Below, piece after piece: positions 1 to 6,826 of a stretch of DNA of 64,000 nucleotides. The notes below the pieces were generated by a model that was given only the letters and a program-made list of their open reading frames with translations, did no database searches and was not told the origin of the DNA. Location: positions 62,001-126,000 of the forward strand of contig NZ_JAMBOS010000006.1 in the NCBI RefSeq assembly GCF_023715705.1. The letters are read 5' to 3'. Position 1 is the first letter of the stretch, and each line of letters starts with the position of its first letter. The position numbers and the translations under genes were made by a program. The DNA comes from Halalkalibacter oceani. GTDB lineage: Bacteria > Bacillota > Bacilli > Bacillales > Bacillaceae_D.

Positions 1-708
1 AAGGAAGGACCAAATGGTGAGAAAATCGTGTATGCCGCAAACGATGTCACCCTCCAGGCGCCAGTTCCGAAAGCCGGCAAGCTCGTCTGTGTCGGTCTGA
101 ACTATCTTGATCACTGCGAAGAAACAGGAATGGACGTACCGAAATCGCCTGTCATCTTCTCAAAGTACAGCAACGCGATCATTGGACCGGATGAAGAAAT
201 CCTCTTACCCGTTAATTCAAGCGAAATCGATTATGAAGCCGAATTCGCCTTCGTCATCGGCAAAAAGGCGAAAAAAGTCAGCAAAGAAGAAGCGATGGAC
301 TATGTCGCCGGCTACACGATTATCAATGACGTCAGCGCACGCGACATCCAGCTTGGCGACGGCCAATGGGTGCGGGGCAAATCGCCAGATACCTTCGCTC
401 CAATGGGACCGGTCCTCGTCACAAAAGATGAAATCGAGGATCCGCACAAGCTCGACATCAAGCTGACACTTAATGGAGAAACACTACAGGATTCCAACAC
501 AAAGAATCTTATTTTTGACATCACGTACATCCTGTCCTATCTATCACAATCCATGACCTTCGAACCAGGCGATGTCATCGCCACAGGAACACCTCCTGGC
601 GTCGGCATGTCCCGCACTCCGCAAGTGTGGCTCAAGCCAGGCGACGAAGTCATCGTCGAAGTAGAAAAAGTCGGCAAGCTCCGCAACACCGTCGCAGCTG
701 ATAAATAA
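1..708 (+). CDS. Fumarylacetoacetate hydrolase family protein (5' end outside window)
   Basis: The frame is open to the first base, so the N-terminus lies outside the window; about 235 residues are present, against about 300 for whole members such as B. subtilis YisK. The typical C-terminal FAH fold is visible: a 'VGLNYLDH' opening, the metal-binding acids in 'IDYEAEFAFVIG' followed by 'INDVSARD', and the 'ATGTPPGVG' loop near the end. Family members are Mg/Mn-dependent and cleave or decarboxylate 2-oxo acids such as fumarylpyruvate, acylpyruvates or oxaloacetate in the cytoplasm. The substrate cannot be told from sequence. A strong terminator follows directly, so this is the last gene of its operon. 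Confidence 0.88.
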   Translation, partial: KEGPNGEKIVYAANDVTLQAPVPKAGKLVCVGLNYLDHCEETGMDVPKSPVIFSKYSNAIIGPDEEILLPVNSSEIDYEAEFAFVIGKKAKKVSKEEAMDYVAGYTIINDVSARDIQLGDGQWVRGKSPDTFAPMGPVLVTKDEIEDPHKLDIKLTLNGETLQDSNTKNLIFDITYILSYLSQSMTFEPGDVIATGTPPGVGMSRTPQVWLKPGDEVIVEVEKVGKLRNTVAADK

Positions 709-717
709 GACCAACAA

Positions 718-761
718 AGGATTGGATCAAGTGAAACCCAACACACGATCCAATCCTTTTT
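718..761 (+). terminator. Rho-independent terminator
   Basis: An 11-bp perfect stem (AGGATTGGATC at 718-728 with GATCCAATCCT at 747-757) is followed by five T residues, 10 bases after the stop of the FAH-family gene. Confidence 0.88.
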
Positions 762-820
762 GTGTACAAACTTTCAGAATAAGGTAAAATAAAGACAAGC
801 AACACTCACCAAAACATAGC

Positions 821-991
821 CAGTGCGAACCCGAAGCGCCCATCAAATCCCCGGGAGGTTCGCACCAAAAAACGACTAAATTGTGTGAAACTATGTAACA
901 AAACGAAGCAGAAATAAAGCATATTGCCATTCAAACAACCAAAATCCCTTATTTAGAGAAGAAAAACGCAAAAAAACAGGGGACTTTGGCT
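821..991 (+). promoter_or_regulatory. CRISPR leader of locus A
   Basis: This AT-rich stretch ends exactly at an intact 32-bp CRISPR repeat. Its first part (GTGCGAACC..., GGGAGGTTCGCACC then a run of A, then TGTGAAACTATGTAA) is clearly related to the sequence beside array B on the opposite strand near 17.4 kb (GTGCGAACCCC..., CGGGAGGTTCGCACC, TGTGAGACTATGTAA). The complementary GTGCGAACC and GGTTCGCAC motifs can form a hairpin in both copies. Two copies of the same sequence, each beside a repeat in the correct orientation, are the reason for calling it a leader. No promoter or integration assay is implied. Confidence 0.7.
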
Positions 992-1023
992 ATCGCACTC
1001 TATGTGAGTGCGTGGATTGAAAT
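992..1023 (+). CRISPR. Locus A, first and intact repeat
   Basis: This 32-base unit begins ATCGCACTC and ends GGATTGAAAT. It is the exact reverse complement of the repeat at 17039-17070 in array B. It carries the CTCTATGTGAG-type dyad and the ATTGAAAT 3' tail typical of type I-C repeats of Bacillus-like genera. Thirty-five bases of possible spacer follow, but no second clear repeat comes next, because an AT-rich segment with a small gene begins here. Confidence 0.85.
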
Positions 1024-1132
1024 AGCTGCCGTGTTTCATGGTCGTACCACGCATATACTTCTGTGAACTTTTTGAAACTTTATGTTACTACCATTCGTAA
1101 ATGTATATTATTAGTAAAGGAGGTATGTTAAT

Positions 1133-1300
1133 ATGGCTGGATTTGGTACTTTAATTTATCTATTAATTTTTGGTTTTATCATTTACTTCTTAATAAGTGT
1201 TTTACGATATATGCGAGCTAAAACTCATAATGATGTGTTACTTCTCAAAAAGTTAGATGAAATAGCTCAAAAGATAGATAAATCTGATGGAAATGGATAG
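1133..1300 (+). CDS. Small single-span membrane protein, 55 aa
   Basis: An ATG follows a strong AAAGGAGGT site with 8 bases of spacing. The 55-residue product has one hydrophobic segment (about residues 4-25, rich in Leu, Ile and Phe) and then a charged helix with heptad-like Leu/Ile spacing ('LLLKKLDEIAQKI'). This layout is common in small Bacillus membrane proteins such as the DUF4083 type, but I cannot assign the family with certainty. The gene is much richer in A and T than its neighbours, has its own terminator and sits inside the decayed CRISPR locus, so it probably arrived as an insertion. Function unknown. Confidence 0.6.
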   Translation: MAGFGTLIYLLIFGFIIYFLISVLRYMRAKTHNDVLLLKKLDEIAQKIDKSDGNG

Positions 1301-1315
1301 TGGATATGAACTAAT

Positions 1316-1343
1316 GCGATGCTAAAAAAGTATCGCTTTTTTT
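1316..1343 (+). terminator. Rho-independent terminator of the 55-aa gene
   Basis: GCGAT (1316-1320) pairs with ATCGC (1332-1336), extended by two more pairs across a mismatch, and is followed by seven T residues. It lies 16 bases after the small gene's stop. Confidence 0.6.
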
Positions 1344-1370
1344 ATACACATTATCACTCTGTCACGCACT

Positions 1371-1467
1371 ATTGCACTCTTTATGAGTCCGTGAATTGAA
1401 ATCTTCGCGTACCAAAACACTTTTGAGTCGGTGTGGATCGCGTTCTATATAAATACGTAATTGAAAT
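1371..1467 (+). CRISPR. Locus A, two degenerate repeats with one spacer
   Basis: A 32-base degenerate repeat (1371-1402, beginning ATTGCACTC and ending AATTGAAAT) is followed by a 34-base spacer (1403-1436). A second, 31-base copy follows (1437-1467, beginning ATCGCGTTCTAT and ending AATTGAAAT). Both keep the length, polarity and 3' ATTGAAAT tail of the intact repeat but have many changes in the dyad. The spacer length matches those of array B (35-37), which argues against chance resemblance. The region is best read as an old, inactive array end. Confidence 0.72.
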
Positions 1468-1625
1468 TACATAGCTGAATTGGAGGGGGTAGGGCTTGCG
1501 GAGGAAGTTCCAGTCTTATACAAGCGCACGGACTTGCAAGATTTGCACTCGTAAGGGGCTTCAAAGAACCCCGTAAAACGAAAGAGTATCCGGAGTCTAT
1601 CTACTATCGTCCATCCATATGATAG
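1468..1625. other. Non-coding stretch beside locus A
   Basis: No gene with a credible ribosome site was found. The sequence contains a small GGGG/CCCC hairpin near 1555 and a TTGCACTCGTAAG motif that faintly resembles the start of a CRISPR repeat but lacks its tail. Confidence 0.4.
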
Positions 1626-1660
1626 AAAAAGTCATGCAAGTGCTTTACACATGACTTTTT
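1626..1660 (-). terminator. Bidirectional terminator downstream of bla
   Basis: AAAAAGTCATG (1626-1636) and CATGACTTTTT (1650-1660) form an 11-bp stem flanked by A and T tracts. It can terminate transcripts in both directions and lies 42 bases beyond the stop of the beta-lactamase gene. Confidence 0.78.
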
Positions 1661-1702
1661 CAGTCTCATTTGCTGGGGCAACTCATCACCTTTGAATGAC
1701 TA

Positions 1703-2608
1703 CTACTCTGTCTCAAACAAAAGTTTCATCACTTCCTCAGTCGCTCTGGCGATTAACTCGTCATCGTATGCCGCGTCTGGTTCGTCTTTGCTGGAAAGTA
1801 TCGCAAGGATGATTGGCTCTTGGTCGGGTGGCCAGATGATGGCGATGTCATTACGGGTGCCGTAAGCGCCGGCTCCGGTTTTGTCTCCGACTTCCCAGCC
1901 TTCTGGCACGCCAGCGCGGATAAGAGCATCGCCGGTAGTGTTTCGCTTGAGCCAGTCGATTAGCAGTTCTTGTTTTTCGGTCGGGAGGGCTTCGCCGAGG
2001 GCGAATTCCTGCAAGCTCTTCGCTAATGCTTCTGGTGTGCTTGTATCTCGTGTTTCACCTGGTTCTACATGATTCAGCTCAGGCTCGATATTTTTCGGCT
2101 CGGTTACGTCATCCCCGATCGCCCGAAGTCCTTCCTTAAAACCTTCTGGTCCGCCAATTTCATGAAAAATTAAATTGGCGGCGGTGTTATCACTGTAGCG
2201 AATCGAGGCGTCGCTCAGCTCTTTTAAGGTCATCCCGGATTCTACATGGTTTTCTGTAATTGGATTGTAGTTGACTAAATCATCAGGTGAGTATGTAATC
2301 AGCTCATCCAATTCTTCAATCGATTTTTGCTGGAGGAGGACGCCGACCGCAAGCGGTTTAAAGGTGGATGCATAAATAAAACGTTCCCCTGACCGGTAGG
2401 CAACGGTCTCTCCCGTAGCCGTATCTAATGCATAGATTCCGAGGCGGGCGTCAAACTCTTCTTCCAGCTGAGTAAAAATTTCTTCAATCGAACTTTCGGG
2501 CTTCTTAGACTCCGGCTGACTGGGAACTGCTTGCTCATTATTTTGCGAACATCCAAACAGACATAAAGCTCCCACCCCAAGTGCTGCTGCTATTTTTGTC
2601 ATTTTCAT
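1703..2608 (-). CDS. bla: Class A beta-lactamase lipoprotein
   Basis: The product has 301 residues. A signal peptide ends in a lipobox (L-F-G-Cys20), so the mature enzyme should be anchored outside the membrane like the Bacillus penicillinase BlaP. All class A motifs are intact: S81-T-F-K84 (catalytic Ser and general base), S139-D-N141, E175-P-E-L-N179 (the deacylation Glu of the omega loop) and K243-T-G245. It should hydrolyse penicillins; the spectrum cannot be inferred. ATG at 2608 follows AAAGGAGAA with good spacing; a second ATG two codons later is possible. The gene lies inside a decayed CRISPR locus, with a Bla-box-like operator in its promoter but no blaI or blaR1 in the window. Confidence 0.93.
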   Translation of the reverse strand: MKMTKIAAALGVGALCLFGCSQNNEQAVPSQPESKKPESSIEEIFTQLEEEFDARLGIYALDTATGETVAYRSGERFIYASTFKPLAVGVLLQQKSIEELDELITYSPDDLVNYNPITENHVESGMTLKELSDASIRYSDNTAANLIFHEIGGPEGFKEGLRAIGDDVTEPKNIEPELNHVEPGETRDTSTPEALAKSLQEFALGEALPTEKQELLIDWLKRNTTGDALIRAGVPEGWEVGDKTGAGAYGTRNDIAIIWPPDQEPIILAILSSKDEPDAAYDDELIARATEEVMKLLFETE

Positions 2609-2662
2609 TTCTCAGTTCTCCTTTTTCGAATGGTTTGTAGCTCTGAAAATCAAGTACGCCAT

Positions 2663-2693
2663 TAAATATTACATTTGTAATCTTTTTTGTCAA
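2663..2693 (-). promoter_or_regulatory. bla promoter with Bla-box-like operator
   Basis: On the minus strand a perfect -35 (TTGACA, 2693-2688) is followed by a -10-like AATATT at 17 bases or TATTTA at 19 bases. Between and overlapping them is a palindrome of ATTACA, two bases and TGTAAT (2668-2681). It contains the TACA-N2-TGTA core bound by BlaI/MecI repressors, and in known bla genes this site also overlaps the promoter. Binding is inferred from sequence only. Confidence 0.62.
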
Positions 2694-2954
2694 GCTAATT
2701 TAGTCCATGATCTCAGCATGCAATATTTCCTTGAAATAAGGGGTTTCAGCAAGCTTTTTCTATAGCCTTACTTGATAGTAGAGATTTTGATGAAAATCAG
2801 GTCTTTCGATATGGTGAATTGAATAGAAAAAGAGTGAATATTATCAAAATTTTGTTGTTGATAGGGAATATTACATGGTAATATCTTTTTAATGAGTAAA
2901 TGGAAATACTATCAATTTAAGTATTTTCTTAATAAATTCAGGATTATTTTCGCT
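2694..2954. other. AT-rich gap with a second palindrome
   Basis: No coding sequence could be supported. The only structure seen is ATATTAC-atg-GTAATAT at 2868-2884, a 7-bp inverted repeat that shares the TTAC/GTAA arms of the Bla-box-like site upstream of bla. It could be a weak second operator or chance in AT-rich DNA. Confidence 0.35.
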
Positions 2955-3052
2955 GTTGCACTCTTTGTAAGTGCATGGACTGAAATATGACTTTAAGGTC
3001 ATACTCACCGCGAATCTGACGTTGCACTCTTTCTGAGTCCATCGATTGAAAT
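2955..3052 (+). CRISPR. Locus A, distal degenerate repeat pair
   Basis: A degenerate 32-base repeat (2955-2986, beginning GTTGCACTC and ending GACTGAAAT) is followed by a 34-base spacer and a second 32-base copy (3021-3052, beginning GTTGCACTC and ending GATTGAAAT). Orientation and unit size match the repeats at 992 and 1371. The repeats therefore belong to one array that has been split by the 55-aa gene and the bla gene. Confidence 0.75.
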
Positions 3053-3178
3053 GCCCCTTTCTTTTTTGCGCTAAACGACAAGCTGCCAAAGTAAATAAAC
3101 CAACCGCTGCCGGGCAAGGCACCTTATCAGGGCTTTGCGAGGTGGCTTTTTTTATTCCTTTATTTGCCACATTTACCC
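3053..3178. other. Gap between CRISPR remnant and padR promoter
   Basis: No gene was seen. The stretch holds a GC-rich segment near 3093-3146 followed by seven T residues, but I could not draw a convincing terminator stem. Confidence 0.35.
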
Positions 3179-3207
3179 TTGTATTACGATGCATATCGTA
3201 TTACAAT
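3179..3207 (+). promoter_or_regulatory. padR promoter with internal dyad operator
   Basis: TTGTAT (3179-3184) and TACAAT (3202-3207) are spaced by 17 bases. The spacer contains TACGAT-gcat-ATCGTA (3185-3200), an inverted repeat lying exactly between the -35 and -10. PadR regulators commonly repress their own operon from such a site, so autoregulation is likely. Confidence 0.62.
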
Positions 3208-3239
3208 GTAAAAAACAAGCAATGTAAGGGTGGGGTGAA

Positions 3240-3566
3240 ATGGATAAGGAATTAATGAAAGGAAGTATTGATATTTTGCTGCTGTCCCTTATTTCGCAGC
3301 GGGATATGTATGGCTATGAAATCGTGCGTTCTTTAAAGGAAACGAGCGATCAGCTTTATAATATGAGCGAGGGGACGCTGTATCCGGCATTAAAGCGTTT
3401 AGAGAAAAAAGGACGTCTTACCTCTTACTGGAAGGAAAGTGAAGGCGGGAGCCGGCGCAAGTATTATGCGATTACCGATGAGGGGCGAAAGGGGCTTCAG
3501 GCGAAGCTGAATGACTGGAATACGATTCATCAGTTGATTTATAAATGTGTGGAGGGCGAGGTATGA
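3240..3566 (+). CDS. PadR family transcriptional regulator
   Basis: At 108 residues this is a subfamily-2 PadR protein: a winged helix-turn-helix with the hallmark 'LLSLISQRDMYGYEIVRSL' and 'GTLYPALKRLEKKG' segments, and a short C-terminal dimerisation helix. Such proteins are dimeric repressors released by small ligands or stress. The ATG follows a GGTGGGGTG site. Its stop overlaps the start of the next gene (ATGA), so it is translationally coupled to the membrane protein it probably controls. The dyad in its promoter suggests autorepression. Confidence 0.92.
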   Translation: MDKELMKGSIDILLLSLISQRDMYGYEIVRSLKETSDQLYNMSEGTLYPALKRLEKKGRLTSYWKESEGGSRRKYYAITDEGRKGLQAKLNDWNTIHQLIYKCVEGEV

Positions 3567-4420
3567 AGGCGATTGACAAGTATATTGACCAGATCCTCCA
3601 GCATGTGGAATGTGACCAGGCTGATCGTGAGGAGTTGGCCGAGGAAATGCGAAGTCATCTGGTGCAGGCGAAGGAACATTATTTGTTGGAAGGGGAAAGT
3701 GAGGAACGGGCCGTCGCGCTGGCGATTGCCGATTTTGGCGGTGATCAGGAAGTGGGGGAGCAATTGCAGCGCTCGCTGTTTCCATATCGTAAGGAGCTGC
3801 TCTTCTTGCTCGGGGGCGGTTCGATCATCTTCGCCGCTCTTGCCTATTTACATGGAGCGGTTCAGCTTGCGGAGCCGCATTCTATTTGGATGACGATTGT
3901 TAGCCTGTCGGGACTTGGCTTTCTCTTGCTCGCCCTTTTTCCGGCCTATATGGGCAATCGCAAGCTGTTGATGAATCTTTACTTAGCGGGGCAAATCCCT
4001 TTTTATTTTTTGGGGCTGCTTATTATTGATACAGGCACACAGGCTTACATTATGCCGCTTCAGCTTTTAGGCGGAGGGCTGATTGTGCTCACGCTGACAT
4101 TGGTCGTGCTGACGGCGCTGAAAACGCCGGTGGAAAAGAAGATGTCCAAGGCTAAGGAGCAGAAGCGAAAAGGGGTCCATCTATTTAATTTGCTGACAGG
4201 TGTCGTCATTGTCGGCTTTTCCGGTTTATTTATGGCGGGATTGCTGATTTTTGCCGGCTTGACAGTGTATCTGTTGCTGCCGCTTGGGCTGATTGTCTTT
4301 TGGGCGCTTTCCTACTGGTGGCAATATGAAGCCGCTAAAAAGAACAGTCCGTGGATGTGGGCTGGTGCCGGCTTGACGGTCGGTGTGATGATCATGTTTG
4401 TAGTCGTGTATATGCGATAG
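3563..4420 (+). CDS. PadR-linked membrane protein with HAAS-type N-terminal domain
   Basis: The start is set at the ATG overlapping the padR stop (285 aa); a longer in-frame start at 3545 lacks support. The first 75 residues form a soluble helical domain ('KAIDKYIDQILQHV', 'EEMRSHLVQAKEHYLLEG', 'ERAVALAIADFGG') of the type found next to PadR genes (HAAS / permease-prefix domain). About six to seven hydrophobic membrane segments follow. No transport or enzyme motif was seen. The operon order padR, this protein, then a propeller protein suggests a membrane stress-sensing or envelope-related role, but the function is unknown. Confidence 0.75.
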   Translation: MKAIDKYIDQILQHVECDQADREELAEEMRSHLVQAKEHYLLEGESEERAVALAIADFGGDQEVGEQLQRSLFPYRKELLFLLGGGSIIFAALAYLHGAVQLAEPHSIWMTIVSLSGLGFLLLALFPAYMGNRKLLMNLYLAGQIPFYFLGLLIIDTGTQAYIMPLQLLGGGLIVLTLTLVVLTALKTPVEKKMSKAKEQKRKGVHLFNLLTGVVIVGFSGLFMAGLLIFAGLTVYLLLPLGLIVFWALSYWWQYEAAKKNSPWMWAGAGLTVGVMIMFVVVYMR

Positions 4421-4433
4421 GGAGGAAGAAAGC

Positions 4434-5477
4434 ATGAAGAAAAAAACAGTAGCTTTGAGCTTGTCAATCGCCGTGCTGATCGGCATTGTTGTTCTCTGGT
4501 CTGTCGGGGAGTCTTACCGGCCGGCCGGAGCGAATGAATTTACCGGCTTACAGGAAGGGTTTGACGTATCCTATGATGAAACGCAGCTTCTCTATCGCTA
4601 TGCAGTGAACGGGCAAGTTGGTCTTTACTTGGCGGATCACAACGGAGTGGGGGGAAAGCTGCTTGTGACAGAAAGCGAAAATGAGCGCATTTCTTCCCCG
4701 GTTTTTTCCCCGAATGGAACCGATATTGTCTACGTGTCTACCGTTCAGCAGGGAGCGGGTTGGAAAAGCTCGCTCGTGAAGCTCGATACGGTCAGCGGGG
4801 AGCGCGAGACGATTTATGAAAGCGGAGAGCTGCTCACGAGGCTGAGCTTCGGCGGTGATGACAGTGTGGTCTATGCCTTGAAAGCGGCGACCTTTGAAAA
4901 TTATTCGCCCATTGCCCAGCAGCGCCCGCATGAATTTGACATTTTTGCGATCCCGCTAGATGGTTCGGAAATGAGGCGATTAACAGAACGGCTAGAATAT
5001 GATATGTCTGACATGGCGGTTTCCGTCAGCGACGATGCACTGTATGTGACAATGTTCGCTGATGAGCAGGCGGCAGAAACAGCGGAAGAGATGTTTGATA
5101 TCAAGCAAAGCTTATTTATGATGCCGCTTGAAGTGCCGGGCGAGCTGACAAAAATCGAGCCGCGTTACTGGAACGAGGAGCTGTACGGTCTCGCCGTTTC
5201 ACCAGACGGAAAAAAACTGGCCCTCACCACGATTACGAACGCGGATGAAGGCGGAACCTTTCAATATGAATTGTTTCTTCTCGATCTCGCGACAAAAGAG
5301 GTTGAGCAGGTGACAAGCTTAAAAACCTATGTGATGGAGCCCGTCTTCAGAGAGAAGTACCTGTACTTCACCGAGGATCGCGCTTTTCCGAGCCGGGCCC
5401 CTGACTATCATCTTCACCGTTATGACGTAAAAACAGGGGAGCTGAGCGAAATAACAATCGGTGAAACGGCGAAATAA
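4434..5477 (+). CDS. Membrane-anchored TolB-like beta-propeller protein
   Basis: The 347-residue product has an N-terminal signal anchor (residues about 5-24) and then an extracytoplasmic region with repeated TolB/WD40-like strands. Typical phrases are 'SSPVFSPNGTDIVYVS', 'DIFAIPLDGSEMRRLT' and 'LAVSPDGKKLALTT'. Such propellers bind proteins or ligands and have no catalytic site. It begins 13 bases after the HAAS-domain gene behind GGGAGG, so it is the third gene of the PadR operon. The lack of an enzyme domain suggests a binding or sensing partner of the membrane protein; this is inference. Confidence 0.78.
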   Translation: MKKKTVALSLSIAVLIGIVVLWSVGESYRPAGANEFTGLQEGFDVSYDETQLLYRYAVNGQVGLYLADHNGVGGKLLVTESENERISSPVFSPNGTDIVYVSTVQQGAGWKSSLVKLDTVSGERETIYESGELLTRLSFGGDDSVVYALKAATFENYSPIAQQRPHEFDIFAIPLDGSEMRRLTERLEYDMSDMAVSVSDDALYVTMFADEQAAETAEEMFDIKQSLFMMPLEVPGELTKIEPRYWNEELYGLAVSPDGKKLALTTITNADEGGTFQYELFLLDLATKEVEQVTSLKTYVMEPVFREKYLYFTEDRAFPSRAPDYHLHRYDVKTGELSEITIGETAK

Positions 5478-5498
5478 GGGAAGCAGCAGCGGGTCACA

Positions 5499-6017
5499 TC
5501 AGCTAAGCAAAACCTTGCTTAAACCGAGGATAATAAAAAGCAGGGCAGGCGCAATCGAGACATAACGGAGCAGAAAGCGGTTCTTTGTTTCCTGGCCGTG
5601 AATGACGCCGACCACGATTGAAACACATAATAATAGGCCGGCTAAGGGCGCAAACGACAATGGTCGCTGTGCCAGGCCGGCTTGAATGCCGTAGCCGATG
5701 TTATCAATGTTCATAAACAGGGCAATCATTAAGAAATAAGACCTGCGGTATAAGGGAGGATCCTGCAAAAAGTGATAAAGACCGGCACCAATTAACAGCA
5801 GCCCGGCGAATACTTGAATGTTTTTTATCGGGACAAGCTCGCCAATGAGATGGCCGATCCCCATCGAAACGAGGATGACGACCGAGGAAAAGCCGGCAAT
5901 CATTACCACGATCGTCAACGGGATCCGTATCCTTTTTAAACCGAATGAAAAACCGATGACATAGCCGTCGAGACTGACTAACAGCGAAAGCAGAAACGTT
6001 ACCAGGATGTTCAGCAT
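5499..6017 (-). CDS. YtaF-like membrane protein (MntP-related)
   Basis: The 172-residue hydrophobic protein has about six membrane spans and an internal duplication visible as 'VSLDGYVIGFSFG' near residue 15 and 'FMNIDNIGYGIQAG' near residue 103. The conserved Asp in each half is typical of the MntP manganese exporter / sporulation protein YtaF family. B. subtilis YtaF is somewhat longer (about 210 aa). The start follows AAGAGGTGGAG. Manganese export or a spore-membrane role is possible; sequence does not decide. Confidence 0.7.
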   Translation of the reverse strand: MLNILVTFLLSLLVSLDGYVIGFSFGLKRIRIPLTIVVMIAGFSSVVILVSMGIGHLIGELVPIKNIQVFAGLLLIGAGLYHFLQDPPLYRRSYFLMIALFMNIDNIGYGIQAGLAQRPLSFAPLAGLLLCVSIVVGVIHGQETKNRFLLRYVSIAPALLFIILGLSKVLLS

Positions 6018-6072
6018 AGCTCCACCTCTTGCTTCTAGTCTATGCTCGTCATCCGGTCAGTAGTCGGCCATG

Positions 6073-6687
6073 CTATTTATATTTTGCGGTTGGAAAGGAA
6101 ACAAGCTCATAATAGTCCAAATACGATTCGTAGTAGCCCATCACTTCCCGAACATAATCGTCGCTTTTGTTATAAGCAAACAGCGCTTCTTCAATCTCGC
6201 CATTTGCCGCTCCGTGATCTGCGAGATAGTAGGCCGCTGCATAGGCGGCATCTCGCAAATCAAACGGGTCTGCTTTGCCATTTCCGCTACCGTCCACTCC
6301 ATACCCGTTGTGCTCTGTAATTAAATCGAGATCGGTCAAATCGATGTCATCTTCAATTTCCCCTAATTGTCCCCCGGGGTACGACCAGCCGACCCACGTT
6401 CGCGGCATAAATTGAAAATGCCCAAGCGCCCCAACCGGACTTACTAATGGGTCCATCGTCGAAAAAATCGTTTCCACTCTATGTACAGAAGCAAGCAGCT
6501 CCCATGGGATGTCGTACTGTTCAGCCGCTTCTTTGTAAATTGGGACATAATCCTTCGGGATATGATGTTCGCCGATTAATGTTTTATAGGTTATCTGTCG
6601 TACATGGTCATTATCCAAAAACATATATAAAACTAGGAAAAAGAGTCCCAGTAAAATGAAGAAAGCAATTGTCATAAATTTTTTCAC
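6073..6687 (-). CDS. Membrane-anchored lytic transglycosylase (SLT type)
   Basis: I place the start at GTG 6687 behind AAAGGATGG (204 aa); the open frame continues 20 codons upstream without a ribosome site. The protein has one N-terminal membrane span followed by a goose-lysozyme-like transglycosylase domain. The catalytic Glu is in 'SVHRVETIF', followed by 'SPVGALGHFQFMPRTWVGW', a 'GSGNGKADPFDLRDAAYAAAYYL' region and a C-terminal 'FAYNKSDDYVREVMGYYESY'. The enzyme should cleave peptidoglycan glycan strands outside the membrane to give anhydro-MurNAc ends. A role in growth, sporulation or germination cannot be separated. Confidence 0.85.
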   Translation of the reverse strand: MKKFMTIAFFILLGLFFLVLYMFLDNDHVRQITYKTLIGEHHIPKDYVPIYKEAAEQYDIPWELLASVHRVETIFSTMDPLVSPVGALGHFQFMPRTWVGWSYPGGQLGEIEDDIDLTDLDLITEHNGYGVDGSGNGKADPFDLRDAAYAAAYYLADHGAANGEIEEALFAYNKSDDYVREVMGYYESYLDYYELVSFPTAKYK

Positions 6688-6826
6688 GTGTTTCCATCCT
6701 TTATCACTAAGCATGATCTCATTATAAACCGAAGAGTTCCATAACAAAATAGGTATTTTCCCATCGTTCGTTCTACTAGTTTCAGAGCGCTGCCTTGAGG
6801 GAAATGTCGGTTAGGTGGTGAAAAGG

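Noticed and set aside
2374-3194. Minus-strand open frame of about 100 codons covering the distal CRISPR repeats (2889-3194).
   Set aside because: It runs through the degenerate repeats and their spacers, has no ribosome site and no protein-like pattern.
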